Shown here: piece after piece, positions 27,734 to 37,520 of the stretch
Layout: each line of letters begins with the position of its first letter
How positions within the stretch are numbered: the stretch's first letter is position 1
Source of the DNA: Zestomicrobium sp964482405
Lineage (GTDB): Archaea; Thermoproteota; Thermoprotei_A; Sulfolobales; NBVN01
Assembly (NCBI GenBank): GCA_964482405.1
Contig: CAYZXH010000001.1
Coordinates: forward strand, 7,122-71,121
Direction: 5' to 3'
Length of the DNA stretch: 64,000 nucleotides
Program-made: the position numbers and the translations under genes
Notes under the pieces: generated by a model
What the model was told of the DNA's origin: nothing
Database searches by the model: none
What the model saw: the letters and a program-made list of their open reading frames with translations, nothing else

Positions 27734-28156
27734 TTAAGTTTTCATTAATTCTCTTTCCTTGTAGGCGCCGAGTAACGCGTAGATCAAGATGATTATTAAG
27801 GCTATGCCTACGTTATAGCTTGACATAGATAGCCATGAAGCTATCACTAGTAGCACTAACCCTAAGAAAACTCTCGTCACCGCAGGGTTAGTGGCGAATA
27901 CTTTCTTAGACGTTGTTTTAGGTTCAGCTCCGTAGTACCAGACACCGTTAACGTAAAGTATGATAACCCACGGAAGTGAAGAGAGTTCGTTGAGGGGAGG
28001 AGTTAATGTCGTTGCTACAGCAATTATTAAGGATATCACGAATACTGTAAAATCTCTGAAACTTGTTGATACCTTAACGTGCTTGAAGGTTAGGAAAGCA
28101 CTTAATAATATAGCCGCTGAGGCTAAGATTAGGTTGATTAACTCAGGTAGGCTCAC
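27734..28156 (-). CDS. Four-helix membrane protein of the SPFH/zinc-ribbon operon
   Basis: 140 residues with four hydrophobic helices (about 3-24, 33-52, 57-72, 95-133, the last probably two helices) and short basic loops. No family recognised. It is the last gene of a minus-strand cluster that starts at 32208, 12 bp after the preceding gene. A membrane location fits the SPFH protein in the same operon, which also belongs at membranes. The 240-bp gap 27494-27733 between convergent genes holds only AT-rich sequence and a weak 7-bp inverted repeat (GAACTTT/AAAGTTC near 27687-27712). Confidence 0.6.
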   Translation of the reverse strand: MSLPELINLILASAAILLSAFLTFKHVKVSTSFRDFTVFVISLIIAVATTLTPPLNELSSLPWVIILYVNGVWYYGAEPKTTSKKVFATNPAVTRVFLGLVLLVIASWLSMSSYNVGIALIIILIYALLGAYKERELMKT

Positions 28157-28168
28157 TCACACATCACC

Positions 28169-29647
28169 TCAAATAACTAGGGACTCCAGAGAGCTTAAGT
28201 CTGTGTTCAGCCTGATCCTGAGCTTTCCCTCAAAATCTAGTGTTCTCTTATCAACTTCTTTGAAGGGTATATACGTGGGTTCGCCAACGCTCGTAGACGC
28301 GAAGGTTATTTTACCTCTGTAATAATTGTTTGCGTTCATTATGTATGAATCAGCTAATTTCTCTACTAGCACGGAAGCTATTAGGGGTGGTACTGCTCTA
28401 GCTTGCGAGGGCATACTCGTCTTAACCTTCCTAGAGAGTAGCTCGTTAATGAGTTTGAGAGCAGGTGCTTCCTCAACCCTATCTGGCGGTATTGGCCTAC
28501 CAGCACTTACTTCAAGTACGTCAAGTACCGATCCCTCAACTAACGGTGCAATACCGACTACCAGTAACTTTATCGAGGACTCAGCACCCTTCTTGAGTAG
28601 GAAACCCTTCACGTAAGAGAACCTAGCCTCAACCACGTAGTAGGGTATGTAGTAAGTTCCCTGCCCCCGCACAATACTTACCTCACTCGCCCCGATCTTG
28701 CTGTAAACGACTTCCTTAACCCGAGCGGTAATCTCAAGTAAGTCTTGCAAAGGTCTCTTATGTGCTTCCCTCAGCTTATTGAAGAGAGGCACGTATTTCT
28801 CAAACCACTCCATCATCTTTAGGGGGTCCTCACCTGCTGTGAAGAGCCTGTGTGCTGAGTCTATTATATTTGATAGAGACTCAGCACACATCTTCTCTAC
28901 TTCAACTATTCCTGGATTAACTTCCGGAATTGCCTTACCTAAGACTTTCTGTAGTAATGATTTGTATAGGTCTACGGAGTTATTTATTAATGTGAGGGAA
29001 GCTGTAGTGTTCCTATTCCACAACTCATTGACCGCGCTAAGCATGGAGTGTGTTGCTCTCAGCCTCTCCTTAACTAGTGAATACTCTGGTGACTCAGGTA
29101 TTGCTTGAAGCGCTTCCTCACAATTCTTAAGAGCTGTCTTAACATCGTTTTTGCTTAAAGCTCTCAACATGTTAGCTAAGTAAGCTGTGAGATACTCGTA
29201 AACTAACGTTTCGTTAAGTAGTTTCTGATCCTCCTCAGCGACTGCGAAATCCTTAAGACTCTCAACCTTCAGAGCTTCCTCGAAATAACGTCTGGAATCA
29301 TCGATTGGGGGAGGCGATGATGTAATGAGAGGAGTTATCGGCTGTGAGAGTTGCTGTAAGTACCTAGCACGCACGTTCGCGCGCGCTAAGCTAACCTTAG
29401 GTTTTATTAAGTTCTGGAATATCTGATACCTGGCCGCGACATCAACGGTTGTTGAGGTAATGATGGTTGGTGGGAGTATCTCCCTAATCCATCTCTCAAG
29501 TTCCTGCTTTAGGTTCTCAGTATATTTTGAGGCGTCCACTATCTTGTTCGTGTAGCCACAGTACTCACACCTGATCCAGCTATCGCCTGGTTTAGGCGCT
29601 GGGAGCGGCGCGCCGCAATTAGTGCATCTAAGCTTGTAGACCTCCAA
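28169..29647 (-). CDS. Zinc-ribbon protein with helical body, SPFH operon
   Basis: 492 residues. It begins with a zinc ribbon, CTNCGAPLPAP...CEYCGY (residues about 8-31), followed by a long mostly alpha-helical region (about 40-330) with a Ser/Pro linker around 108-118, and a mixed C-terminal domain that includes VVGIAPLVEGSVLDVLEVSAG. No membrane helix or signal is seen. It is the fourth gene of a five-gene operon. A similar N-terminal zinc ribbon is found in many bacterial proteins encoded with YdjI-type SPFH proteins, which supports a shared system. Function unknown. Confidence 0.65.
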   Translation of the reverse strand: MEVYKLRCTNCGAPLPAPKPGDSWIRCEYCGYTNKIVDASKYTENLKQELERWIREILPPTIITSTTVDVAARYQIFQNLIKPKVSLARANVRARYLQQLSQPITPLITSSPPPIDDSRRYFEEALKVESLKDFAVAEEDQKLLNETLVYEYLTAYLANMLRALSKNDVKTALKNCEEALQAIPESPEYSLVKERLRATHSMLSAVNELWNRNTTASLTLINNSVDLYKSLLQKVLGKAIPEVNPGIVEVEKMCAESLSNIIDSAHRLFTAGEDPLKMMEWFEKYVPLFNKLREAHKRPLQDLLEITARVKEVVYSKIGASEVSIVRGQGTYYIPYYVVEARFSYVKGFLLKKGAESSIKLLVVGIAPLVEGSVLDVLEVSAGRPIPPDRVEEAPALKLINELLSRKVKTSMPSQARAVPPLIASVLVEKLADSYIMNANNYYRGKITFASTSVGEPTYIPFKEVDKRTLDFEGKLRIRLNTDLSSLESLVI

Positions 29648-29680
29648 TAAACCACCTCAAAAACCAACCCCATAGCTAAC

Positions 29681-30658
29681 TTACTTCCTTTCAAACCTTA
29701 TGGTGGTTCTCATGAGGTCTATCCTAGCCTGTAATTCTCTTATTCTAGCGTTTATGCGTTCCTCCATGAGCCTCATCTCCTTGATTGCTAGGTCGTAGTA
29801 ATACTTGGATATCTTATCGCTTAAGTCTCTTATCATCGTGTAGCAAACTCTGCACACAGCTATCTTCCCGTCGTTGATTAAGTATGGTGCGTCTTTGTCG
29901 TACCTAGACTTGACGTACTCGTTTACCGACGCCGGTAGGTATATGTAGTTTACCTCCTCACCCTGGATCTCCCTATGACACACCCAGCACTTAGTTGACT
30001 TACCTAATTTGGTTATCCTCTCATTAACGAATTCTCTTACCTCTGGTGTGGCTTGTTGTAGGAACGCGAGTGCTTCTGAATATATCTCTACGGCTTTGCT
30101 CGGTTCGTTTTCCTCTATCTTAACCGCTCTAATTATTCTCGCATAACCTAATAGTCTAAATCCTATGACGTTGAGCGGTTCGTGAAGACCTACTAAATCC
30201 TCTAGGATTAATCTTCGTGCCCCCTCAGCTAGCAATATGTTAGCGACACTCTCGTATTTCTCGGCTATGCTTATATCCATAGACTTAACCTTACCTATTT
30301 CAAAGCTAGGCAAACCAGATAATTCAGCCAGTAACTCCAGCTCGCGTGTGAGATCCTGAGGATACACCTTACTAGCTAAGCCTAGATCTAATTCAGTGCC
30401 AGGGTCTAGCTTCCTACACTGATCAGCAGCTTTCTTGAAAGACTCCGGGGTTTTCTTGATTAGTGCGTCGTAGAATAAGGCGTAGAATAAGGGTATGTCC
30501 GCCTTACTAGCTAGGCTCGGATCACGCGACTTGCTAGCTACCTCATAAGCTTGAAGAAAGTTCCTTACAGCACCTTCTAAATTACCTTTATTGCGGTCAC
30601 TAAAGCCCTTACTCATTAAATCATTGAATTTCTCTGTATCACTCTTGAAGAATATCAT
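29681..30658 (-). CDS. Helical repeat (TPR-like) protein with zinc-binding CxxC pairs, SPFH operon
   Basis: 325 residues. The first part is helical and TPR-like (GFSDRNKGNLEGAVRNFLQAYEVA, about 17-42, then similar helices to residue 215). Then comes a zinc-binding module with CWVCHREI (about 225-232) and ICRVCYTM-like CRVC (about 270) as two CxxC pairs 40-50 residues apart. A helical C-terminus (about 285-325) looks like a coiled coil. It lies 2 bp from the SPFH gene, so the two are surely coexpressed; a scaffold role is inferred. Confidence 0.65.
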   Translation of the reverse strand: MIFFKSDTEKFNDLMSKGFSDRNKGNLEGAVRNFLQAYEVASKSRDPSLASKADIPLFYALFYDALIKKTPESFKKAADQCRKLDPGTELDLGLASKVYPQDLTRELELLAELSGLPSFEIGKVKSMDISIAEKYESVANILLAEGARRLILEDLVGLHEPLNVIGFRLLGYARIIRAVKIEENEPSKAVEIYSEALAFLQQATPEVREFVNERITKLGKSTKCWVCHREIQGEEVNYIYLPASVNEYVKSRYDKDAPYLINDGKIAVCRVCYTMIRDLSDKISKYYYDLAIKEMRLMEERINARIRELQARIDLMRTTIRFERK

Positions 30659-30660
30659 CG

Positions 30661-31671
30661 CTACATCTCCTGCTTATACTTCTCTAAGAGTTCTTTCTTT
30701 AGCTTATCATACTCTTCCTGAGTTATTAATCCCTCATCAAGCATTTCCTTAAGTTCCTTCAGCTTCTCAATTATCGGGGACTTTTTCTGAGGTTGTGATG
30801 GTTGCTGTGGTTGAGGGGCTTGAGGTTGTTGAGGCTGTGCTTGCTGCTGAATAACCGGCTGTAAGAGTCCTGGCATAGCGACTAAAGCACCCATCCACCC
30901 GGCGGCCGGGGACCTACCTAAAGCTCTCATAATCTCGACAGTCTTAACTATCTCTAACACCTTATCTTCATCGCCTTTCTGAATAGCTAGCAGTAGCGGG
31001 AGCCCGTAGGTTGGGTCCTCCTTCTCCATCTTCTCGAGTTGCGGCAGACTTACTCCGCCAATCTTAACATCTATTAATTCTAGACCTCTCTGTTTGAAGG
31101 CGTCGTATATGTTGCTGGCTTTTATCCTCGTGGTAACCTCGCTTAAGTTGGAGTATATGTCTATCGCGGTATACTTACTGATTTCCTGGATAAAGCTTTC
31201 TACGAAGTAATTCCTGATGAAGTCAGCAACCATAGGAGACGATATCTCCCTGACTGCTCCGGCGATCTGGGTTAAGAAGAGGACTGGATCTATAACACGG
31301 TACCAGAACTCACCGAAGCTTTGCAGTTCAGTCATGTAGAGAGTTCTAGGACCTAACTTAACCCTAGTTGATAAACCAAACTTACCCCTGAATTGCTTTA
31401 GTGACACGAACACTACGCGTGCCTTAAAGGGGGTCTCCCCATACCCAGCGATCAGTCTGTAAGCTCTTGTTAAGAGAGGTAGGTTCTGGGTCGTTAAGAC
31501 GTGACGTCCTGGCGGGAGGACATCGTATATCTTGCCGTCCCTCATGAATATAGCTGTCTCATACTCGTGAACCACTAACACAGTACCCCAACGAATATCC
31601 TCGTAGGGGTAAACCCACAGTATGTCATCAGGTCCTGGATTAACCCACTCAATAACGTTAGTCTTACTCAT
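30661..31671 (-). CDS. SPFH/band-7 protein with proline/glutamine linker and C-terminal SHOCT domain
   Basis: 336 residues. Residues about 10-215 form an SPFH-type domain of the YdjI (virion-core-like) branch: DILWVYPYEDIRWGTVLVVHEYETAIFMRDGKIYDVLPPGRHVL at the start, then an FRGKFGLSTRVKLGPRTLYM strand region. A linker rich in Pro/Gln (about 270-295) leads to a C-terminal hairpin KELKEMLDEGLITQEEYDKLKKELL, a clear SHOCT domain, known as a short oligomerisation module. Such proteins form ring-like assemblies at membranes. In bacteria YdjI-type proteins recruit or cooperate with PspA-like stress proteins; no PspA is seen here, but the 176-residue coiled-coil protein encoded just upstream could take that role. 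Confidence 0.8.
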   Translation of the reverse strand: MSKTNVIEWVNPGPDDILWVYPYEDIRWGTVLVVHEYETAIFMRDGKIYDVLPPGRHVLTTQNLPLLTRAYRLIAGYGETPFKARVVFVSLKQFRGKFGLSTRVKLGPRTLYMTELQSFGEFWYRVIDPVLFLTQIAGAVREISSPMVADFIRNYFVESFIQEISKYTAIDIYSNLSEVTTRIKASNIYDAFKQRGLELIDVKIGGVSLPQLEKMEKEDPTYGLPLLLAIQKGDEDKVLEIVKTVEIMRALGRSPAAGWMGALVAMPGLLQPVIQQQAQPQQPQAPQPQQPSQPQKKSPIIEKLKELKEMLDEGLITQEEYDKLKKELLEKYKQEM

Positions 31672-31677
31672 TACTCA

Positions 31678-32208
31678 TCACCTCGTAAACCCCGCTAATA
31701 TGTCTTCCCTCTCACTTAATTTAACTTCATATTCACTCACGAATTTCTCAATATCTGAGAGGAGGGTACTCAACTCTTCCACGGCGATATTCGGCGTGGT
31801 CAGCCTGCTAGTGATCGCGTTTAAGGAATTTATTAAATCAGCTAACTGGAGATCGTGTTCAAGCATCTTAACCAGCTTCTCCTCATCCACCTTAGTCACG
31901 TGAAACAATGGCTTATAACCATACGGTGCGTGCCTAGTTCTCTCGGCTAGCGAGTCAATCCTGTAAATAAGTGATTCCACACGCTTAACATACTCTCCTA
32001 AACCACCCCTAGAAACCATCGCAGAGTAAGAACGCCTCAAATCCTCCAAACTCTTCCTCAACATCCTAAACAACTTATCCCTAACAACCCTGTCAGTCTC
32101 TCTAATGAGTTCTTTCTCTTTATAACCCCTATACCCAGGAAACACCATGAGAAGCTTCTCATACAACTTAAGCTCCCTCTGACTCAAATCCTTTAACACA
32201 TCAGACAA
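31678..32208 (-). CDS. Coiled-coil helical protein, first gene of SPFH operon
   Basis: 176 residues from TTG 32208, with GAGGTGACG 7 nt upstream. It is charged and almost wholly helical, with heptad-like stretches at about 10-65 and 110-170, and no cysteines or membrane segment. It is followed by the SPFH gene after 6 bp. The family is not recognised. As the leading gene of the operon it may be the abundant structural or peripheral membrane component, comparable in size (not in sequence) to PspA-type proteins. Confidence 0.6.
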   Translation of the reverse strand: MSDVLKDLSQRELKLYEKLLMVFPGYRGYKEKELIRETDRVVRDKLFRMLRKSLEDLRRSYSAMVSRGGLGEYVKRVESLIYRIDSLAERTRHAPYGYKPLFHVTKVDEEKLVKMLEHDLQLADLINSLNAITSRLTTPNIAVEELSTLLSDIEKFVSEYEVKLSEREDILAGFTR

Positions 32209-32295
32209 AACACGTCACCTCACGACATCAATAATATGATATGGTAACACCTTAATATACTTTCGAGTCAAATGTACACAAATAAGTAATTTCCT

Positions 32296-32335
32296 GTCTC
32301 TAACTCAAGAAATGGTGTATTTGCCATTTCGAGAC
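32296..32335. repeat. Bulged inverted repeat between protease gene and SPFH operon
   Basis: GAAATGG at 32309-32315 pairs with CCATTTC at 32324-32330, and the outer GTCTC at 32296-32300 pairs with GAGAC at 32331-32335, leaving an 8-nt bulge on one side. It lies in the 227-bp gap 32209-32435, downstream of the protease stop and upstream of the SPFH operon start. It could be a transcript 3'-end structure or an operator; no strong case for either. Confidence 0.35.
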
Positions 32336-32435
32336 GAGCAACTGACAAAGTTAGCTTTAAAGTATGAAACTACTAAGATAACCGTACTGTGATTAATTTA
32401 AAAATATTTGTGTTGTTTACGTGAAAAACACTATT

Positions 32436-35400
32436 TTATTTCTTCTTGAAGAAGAAGCCGTAAATCGACGCTATTAAAGTCACTATTATTAAGCCTATTG
32501 TAGCAATACCGTAAGTTGATAGTGTTCCTGTGCTAGAGTCGATTTTCTGGCCTACATCATCTACTTTGCTAGCCACGTTATCTATCTTATTAGCTAATGC
32601 GGACACGTCAGTCTTGGAAGCCATGTTATTACTAATTCCATTCAAGGCCTGAAGAATCTCGTTGAGTTTACTCATTATGTCTGATGATTTGCTGTTGATT
32701 AGGTTCTGTAGCGTGGTGAGTAGTGTTTGAGTATCTACGGGTAGTCCGGCCTCCACGAGTGCCTTGACTACGTCTATGCTCGCTAGTATTTCGCCCTTGG
32801 AAGTACCTATCACTCCTAGTATCTCGCCCTTACTCGTTATTATTATCTGAGTTAGTGAAGCGTTGACACTCATTAGAGCATTGAGTAAGTCACTTAGTGA
32901 TGCCTGTATCTCGCCGAGCTTTGTCTGAATAGATACGACGCCGTTAGATATGCTGACTAACCTACCATCAATAACTCCGAGATTAGCGAGTATAGTGCTT
33001 AAATTACCTTGAATCTCGTTGAGTTTACCGGAGATCTCGTCTAGCTTGCTGGTTATCGTGAGTGTTGCTGTTCCTAGCACCTCACCCGTATCCATGTCCA
33101 CAATATTTAGTTCGTGATCGCCCGCCACCACGATCGGTATGTTCATCTTGACTTCGAAGGTTCCTAAAGCGTTCGCTCTGTAGTTCGACAACCAGTTACC
33201 GTCTAAGTATATCATCACTACCTGGTATGGGTACAGACCGGTCACGTTCACCTTCACTAGTCCTGGAGCTGTTGTCTCAGTAGGTGTTACTACTGCCTTA
33301 ACTAAGACGTAGAGTGGTGTGTAGCCGTAGTACATTTCGTCCTCCGTGTACACCTCGATTAAGTGCTCGCCTCCAGGTATTAGCGGTACCGTGAACTCGA
33401 ACTCAGCATATCCGGACTCATTACTTATTACACTACCGATGATTTCACCGTCTAAGTATATCAGGAGCGTGGTATTAGCTGGAGCTCCCTCCACATGAAG
33501 TAATGCCGTATCACCTACGTGTAGGTACGGATTCTCTAGGGCAACGCTCAAAGGCCTCATCATCACCCACTTAACCGCGTTGTATATTATTTTCCACGCA
33601 TCACGCGTGAAGTATGCCGGCGAATTCCAAGATGTTGGTGGGAAGCTTGAAAGCAATACCCACTTAACACCGTCCGGGAATACCTTCCAAGCTATTGAGT
33701 TACCCCACGTAGTCCCGCCTACGTAGGTGTCGGCTATCGATGTTCCTGAGAATCCTGAGAACCATGAGAAGTCAGCTCCTGTCCACGCTATTATCTTGAT
33801 TAAGTCACCCACATTATACCCTCTCAATATCGGGTGTGTTCTCGTGACTTTGATATAGACCTCGCCGTAACCCCACGTATAACCTATTGAGGACGGGTCG
33901 CCGAGGCATGAGTAAAGCACTTTTATGCCGTAGCCGTAGTAACCGTAGCTATCCATCCACACGACACCGACACCGACCTGATGGGTAGCGTTCAGGAAGG
34001 TAGCGAACTCACTACATGACGGGAACGGGACGCCGTAATCACCAGCCCATATGACAGCGTCGTAAATCCCTGCAAGCACGTCGTTAGTTAGTGCTGCTAA
34101 GCTCGTGTAATCAACAGCGTATATGTCCATTAACTCTAAGAAGTTCTTTATAGAGCCCGCGTAGTCGTAGAGTATCGCTACTCTAGGCAGTCTCCTAAGC
34201 ACTAAGACTCCTAAGTCTGTTGTCTCGTTTACTGAGACGCTGAAGTCTACCTGAAGTGTCTTATAGCCCGCAGCATTCACTAACATCGTGTAGTTGCCTT
34301 CAGGCAACCACGTGAAGAATTGCCCTGTCTCGTTAGTGTAGAGCTTAATCGGGGTCCCCAAGAACTGTACGGTGGCTCCTGCCAGTATAGTACCATCACT
34401 ACCCACCACAGTTCCTGTCACGAAGCCGTGCGGTAATCTCTCGAGATATACGTCGGTTCTCGTGTATAGGTAGCTCTTAAGACCTCCCTGAACTGAGACC
34501 CCGGAACCCAGCTTAGCGCTTAATATCTTAAGGACCTCGCCGACTCTAGCCTTATCGACTACTCTGCTCGAGCTCGTGAAGCTCTGCCAACCCAACATGA
34601 CGGCGTTTTCTAGAACTTTCTTAGTGTTGCTCGTGTACATGCCGTCAGAGCCTGGCTCAAGATACTGCATCCAGTAACTCTCAGCCCAGCTACCTAGGTA
34701 GTACCATGGAGCACCGGTATTCGAGACCCACTCAGCAACGCCTACACCGAATCTAAGGTATCCTGTTCTCGTATCCCACACGTACCCTAGAACGACGAAC
34801 CTGCCGGTGGGGTCTGTAAAGTTATACACTACGTAGTCAGCGTAAGATCCTGTAGCTAGGTAGAACCTGTTAGGATACCCTGGCACGTCCGGCGTAACGC
34901 CATCAAATATCGGGTGAGTCATATTAAGCATCTCAACCTGTACGTAGGTCGGTGAAGGATACGCGATTAACCTACTTATCGGTGCTGGGTATCCATTATT
35001 TATTAAGGTGCTGTTGTATGTGTATAAGACGTATATTCCTGGATAGCCTGAGTATGAAGTACATAACCATACTAGAGTAGCTCCGGTAGCATCAGCTAGT
35101 AAGTGGAAGGCTAGAACAACGTCGCTCGGCGGATAACTATAGGGTGAAGGCATCGTGTGATCTATGATTACGACAGCTGGATTTATGTCGCCGTTCACCC
35201 AATCAATCAGTAATTTAGTCATGTTGTTGTATTCTACGACAGGTAGTCCGAGAGCTCCCACTATGGTCTTGAGGTGTGGTTGCGTGTAGTAATGTACGTT
35301 AGCTAAGACCACGACTGTCGGAGGTATTGGTTGCAGGTAGAAGTCCGCTATTACTGTCTCTAAGGGAGGTACAGTAACGCCTTCTACTGATGCTTGCACG

Positions 35401-37520
35401 TATCCGGGCTTCCAAGCGTAGACTGTGTAAGTACCTGACGGAACGCTTAGCTCGTAGTAGCCCTCACTATCTGTGTACGTGTATACTGGTGTGCTATCTA
35501 CGTACGTCCACACCACGGCGTCTACTATGGGATTATTCGTAACAGCATCATAGACGTGACCTGCTATGGTTCCGTTTCCTAGCGGGTATAGGCCGAAGTT
35601 GACTATCACGACCTCGGCTTCATCAACACTTACTAACTGTGTAGCGGGCTGGTAACCGCTCGCTACTGCTTCTAGGGTGTAGGTTCCTGGAGGTACTGAT
35701 ATCTCGTAAGACCCGCTCACGTCTGTTTGCGTGGTTATGCCTAGTTCTAAGACCGTTACGTTAGCTCCGGCTATCGGGTCGTTTGTTAGAGCGTTGTAGA
35801 CTAGGCCTGTTATGGTGCCGTTGAGTAGCACTACCTCCACAGTCACGTTAACGCTCTCATAACCCCACGCCTCGAATACGAGTGTGTAGGTTCCTGGGTC
35901 TAGAGGTATTCTGTAGTAGCCTGAAGCGTTGACTGGGAACGTCCTCCCTATCTCTAATACCGTGACCGACGCCCAAGGTATTGGTTCGCCAGATATTGAG
36001 TCTAGCACAAAGCCCTCGACACCGCTCTTCTTAGCGAACTCCATAGCCTTCCTAACAGCTTCATATGCGTCTATCCTTCCCCAACCATACCTAGTATCCT
36101 GTCCTGGGGAGCCGAAGTCTATGGCAGTGGAGTTCAGCATTAAGTATATCTGCTCGGGAGTGTCAGGTATGTCGCGGTATAGCCAGCCAGCAGCTTGAAG
36201 CATTAAGGCAACTGTTCCAGAAACATGTGGTGTGGCCATGGAGGTACCGCTCCAAGCCTCATAACCTCCTCCCGGCACAGCACTAGTAATACTAACACCG
36301 GGTGCTGAGACGTCAGGCTTTATGTAAGTGCTCGGGTACATGTCGAAGAACGGCCACGTGGGTGGTGGTGAGGGCCATGTAACGACCGCACCACTACTCC
36401 ACGACGCGACATTATCGTTTATGTCCGTAGCGCCCACACCGAAGACTCCCCATATATTTCCTGGGTTCCCTGTTGATCCAGGACCTCCATTACCTATGGC
36501 AGCGACCGGTATCACATTAGTTAGTAACATAGCTTCTATGGCTGGGAATAAGTCATTCCCATAATATCCTTCAGCACCGAAACTCATTGAGACTACGTGG
36601 GCCGGCAGACCCGTGTAGACTATCTGTCCTGTAGACGGGTCTATGTAGAAGGGCTCTACAGTCCACTGCATTCCAGCTAATACTTGAGCGAACGTGCCGC
36701 CACCCCCAGGTAACACCAAGCCGTGCATGAGGGTTGCGCCCGGCGCGACACCTATCAATATATTACTCGTGTCCCCTCCTAGAGCAGTGCCGCTACAGTG
36801 CGTTCCGTGACCATGCGTGTCGTGCGGGGTGCTCAGTACTGGGTTTCCGGCACCGTCAAACTCCATCCAGCCTCCTGGGTAGTACGGGCTCGTCGGGTCT
36901 AGAGTCAGCATCTTCCCAGCTAACGCTGGGTGAGTTATGTCAACACCTGTATCTAGGACCGCTATTCTGACCCCCTGGCCTGTGTAGCCCAGAGCCCACA
37001 CTTCAGGTGCTCTAATCTTGAAGATACCCCAGCTAGAGACTTGATTACTTCTCACGTCAGTCTCTTCTTTAGTGACAGGCTCTATTATGTGGACTTCGAA
37101 ATTCTCGAAGATCTTTACTACTTCAGGTAATGAGGCTATCTTGATAATCTTCCCTGCAGGGACCCTAGCTAGCACCACGTTATCTAGCCAGAACTTATTC
37201 AGTACTACACCTCCCTCACTCAAGATTAAGTTGATTAAATTCTTCTGAGTATAATCAGCCCAATTCTTGAGGGTTTGAACAGCGAGTCTGTAGTTACCTC
37301 TCACGTAAGTACTTAATTCTTTAGGTATGGACTTAAGCCTTATAACAACCTCAACTAACTCATCTTCCCTCATACCTTCCAGCTTGCTCAGCAAGGGCGG
37401 CGCTATCTTGTACGACGCATCATCAGCTACCGCATTAATAGTGATTCCAGGCAACCAACTTATTATGGATATGAACAACAAGATCGTTAAACCGGTGACG
37501 AGTATTTTCCTGTAGTTCAT
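32436..37520 (-). CDS. Giant membrane-anchored subtilisin-like (S8) surface protease
   Basis: 1694 residues. A signal peptide (about 5-31) and an I9-like propeptide region (about 50-150) precede the S8 catalytic domain, with Asp190 (AVLDTGVD), His238 (HGHGTHCSGT), oxyanion Asn344 and Ser427 (SGTSMATPH). Then follow three or more carboxypeptidase-regulatory-like beta domains (about 500-740, and again near 1040-1110) and two glutamine-amidotransferase/flavodoxin-like regions beginning VVVLANVHYYTQPH and RVAILYDYAGSI. Ig-like domains follow, then a helical stalk (about 1480-1665) of LNEIQGNLS-type heptads and a C-terminal membrane helix with a FFFKKK end. The layout is that of a stalked surface protease digesting peptides outside the cell, comparable in concept to the tetrabrachion-bound protease of Staphylothermus. 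A GAGGTGA site lies 5 nt before the ATG. Confidence 0.9.
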   Translation of the reverse strand: MNYRKILVTGLTILLFISIISWLPGITINAVADDASYKIAPPLLSKLEGMREDELVEVVIRLKSIPKELSTYVRGNYRLAVQTLKNWADYTQKNLINLILSEGGVVLNKFWLDNVVLARVPAGKIIKIASLPEVVKIFENFEVHIIEPVTKEETDVRSNQVSSWGIFKIRAPEVWALGYTGQGVRIAVLDTGVDITHPALAGKMLTLDPTSPYYPGGWMEFDGAGNPVLSTPHDTHGHGTHCSGTALGGDTSNILIGVAPGATLMHGLVLPGGGGTFAQVLAGMQWTVEPFYIDPSTGQIVYTGLPAHVVSMSFGAEGYYGNDLFPAIEAMLLTNVIPVAAIGNGGPGSTGNPGNIWGVFGVGATDINDNVASWSSGAVVTWPSPPPTWPFFDMYPSTYIKPDVSAPGVSITSAVPGGGYEAWSGTSMATPHVSGTVALMLQAAGWLYRDIPDTPEQIYLMLNSTAIDFGSPGQDTRYGWGRIDAYEAVRKAMEFAKKSGVEGFVLDSISGEPIPWASVTVLEIGRTFPVNASGYYRIPLDPGTYTLVFEAWGYESVNVTVEVVLLNGTITGLVYNALTNDPIAGANVTVLELGITTQTDVSGSYEISVPPGTYTLEAVASGYQPATQLVSVDEAEVVIVNFGLYPLGNGTIAGHVYDAVTNNPIVDAVVWTYVDSTPVYTYTDSEGYYELSVPSGTYTVYAWKPGYVQASVEGVTVPPLETVIADFYLQPIPPTVVVLANVHYYTQPHLKTIVGALGLPVVEYNNMTKLLIDWVNGDINPAVVIIDHTMPSPYSYPPSDVVLAFHLLADATGATLVWLCTSYSGYPGIYVLYTYNSTLINNGYPAPISRLIAYPSPTYVQVEMLNMTHPIFDGVTPDVPGYPNRFYLATGSYADYVVYNFTDPTGRFVVLGYVWDTRTGYLRFGVGVAEWVSNTGAPWYYLGSWAESYWMQYLEPGSDGMYTSNTKKVLENAVMLGWQSFTSSSRVVDKARVGEVLKILSAKLGSGVSVQGGLKSYLYTRTDVYLERLPHGFVTGTVVGSDGTILAGATVQFLGTPIKLYTNETGQFFTWLPEGNYTMLVNAAGYKTLQVDFSVSVNETTDLGVLVLRRLPRVAILYDYAGSIKNFLELMDIYAVDYTSLAALTNDVLAGIYDAVIWAGDYGVPFPSCSEFATFLNATHQVGVGVVWMDSYGYYGYGIKVLYSCLGDPSSIGYTWGYGEVYIKVTRTHPILRGYNVGDLIKIIAWTGADFSWFSGFSGTSIADTYVGGTTWGNSIAWKVFPDGVKWVLLSSFPPTSWNSPAYFTRDAWKIIYNAVKWVMMRPLSVALENPYLHVGDTALLHVEGAPANTTLLIYLDGEIIGSVISNESGYAEFEFTVPLIPGGEHLIEVYTEDEMYYGYTPLYVLVKAVVTPTETTAPGLVKVNVTGLYPYQVVMIYLDGNWLSNYRANALGTFEVKMNIPIVVAGDHELNIVDMDTGEVLGTATLTITSKLDEISGKLNEIQGNLSTILANLGVIDGRLVSISNGVVSIQTKLGEIQASLSDLLNALMSVNASLTQIIITSKGEILGVIGTSKGEILASIDVVKALVEAGLPVDTQTLLTTLQNLINSKSSDIMSKLNEILQALNGISNNMASKTDVSALANKIDNVASKVDDVGQKIDSSTGTLSTYGIATIGLIIVTLIASIYGFFFKKK

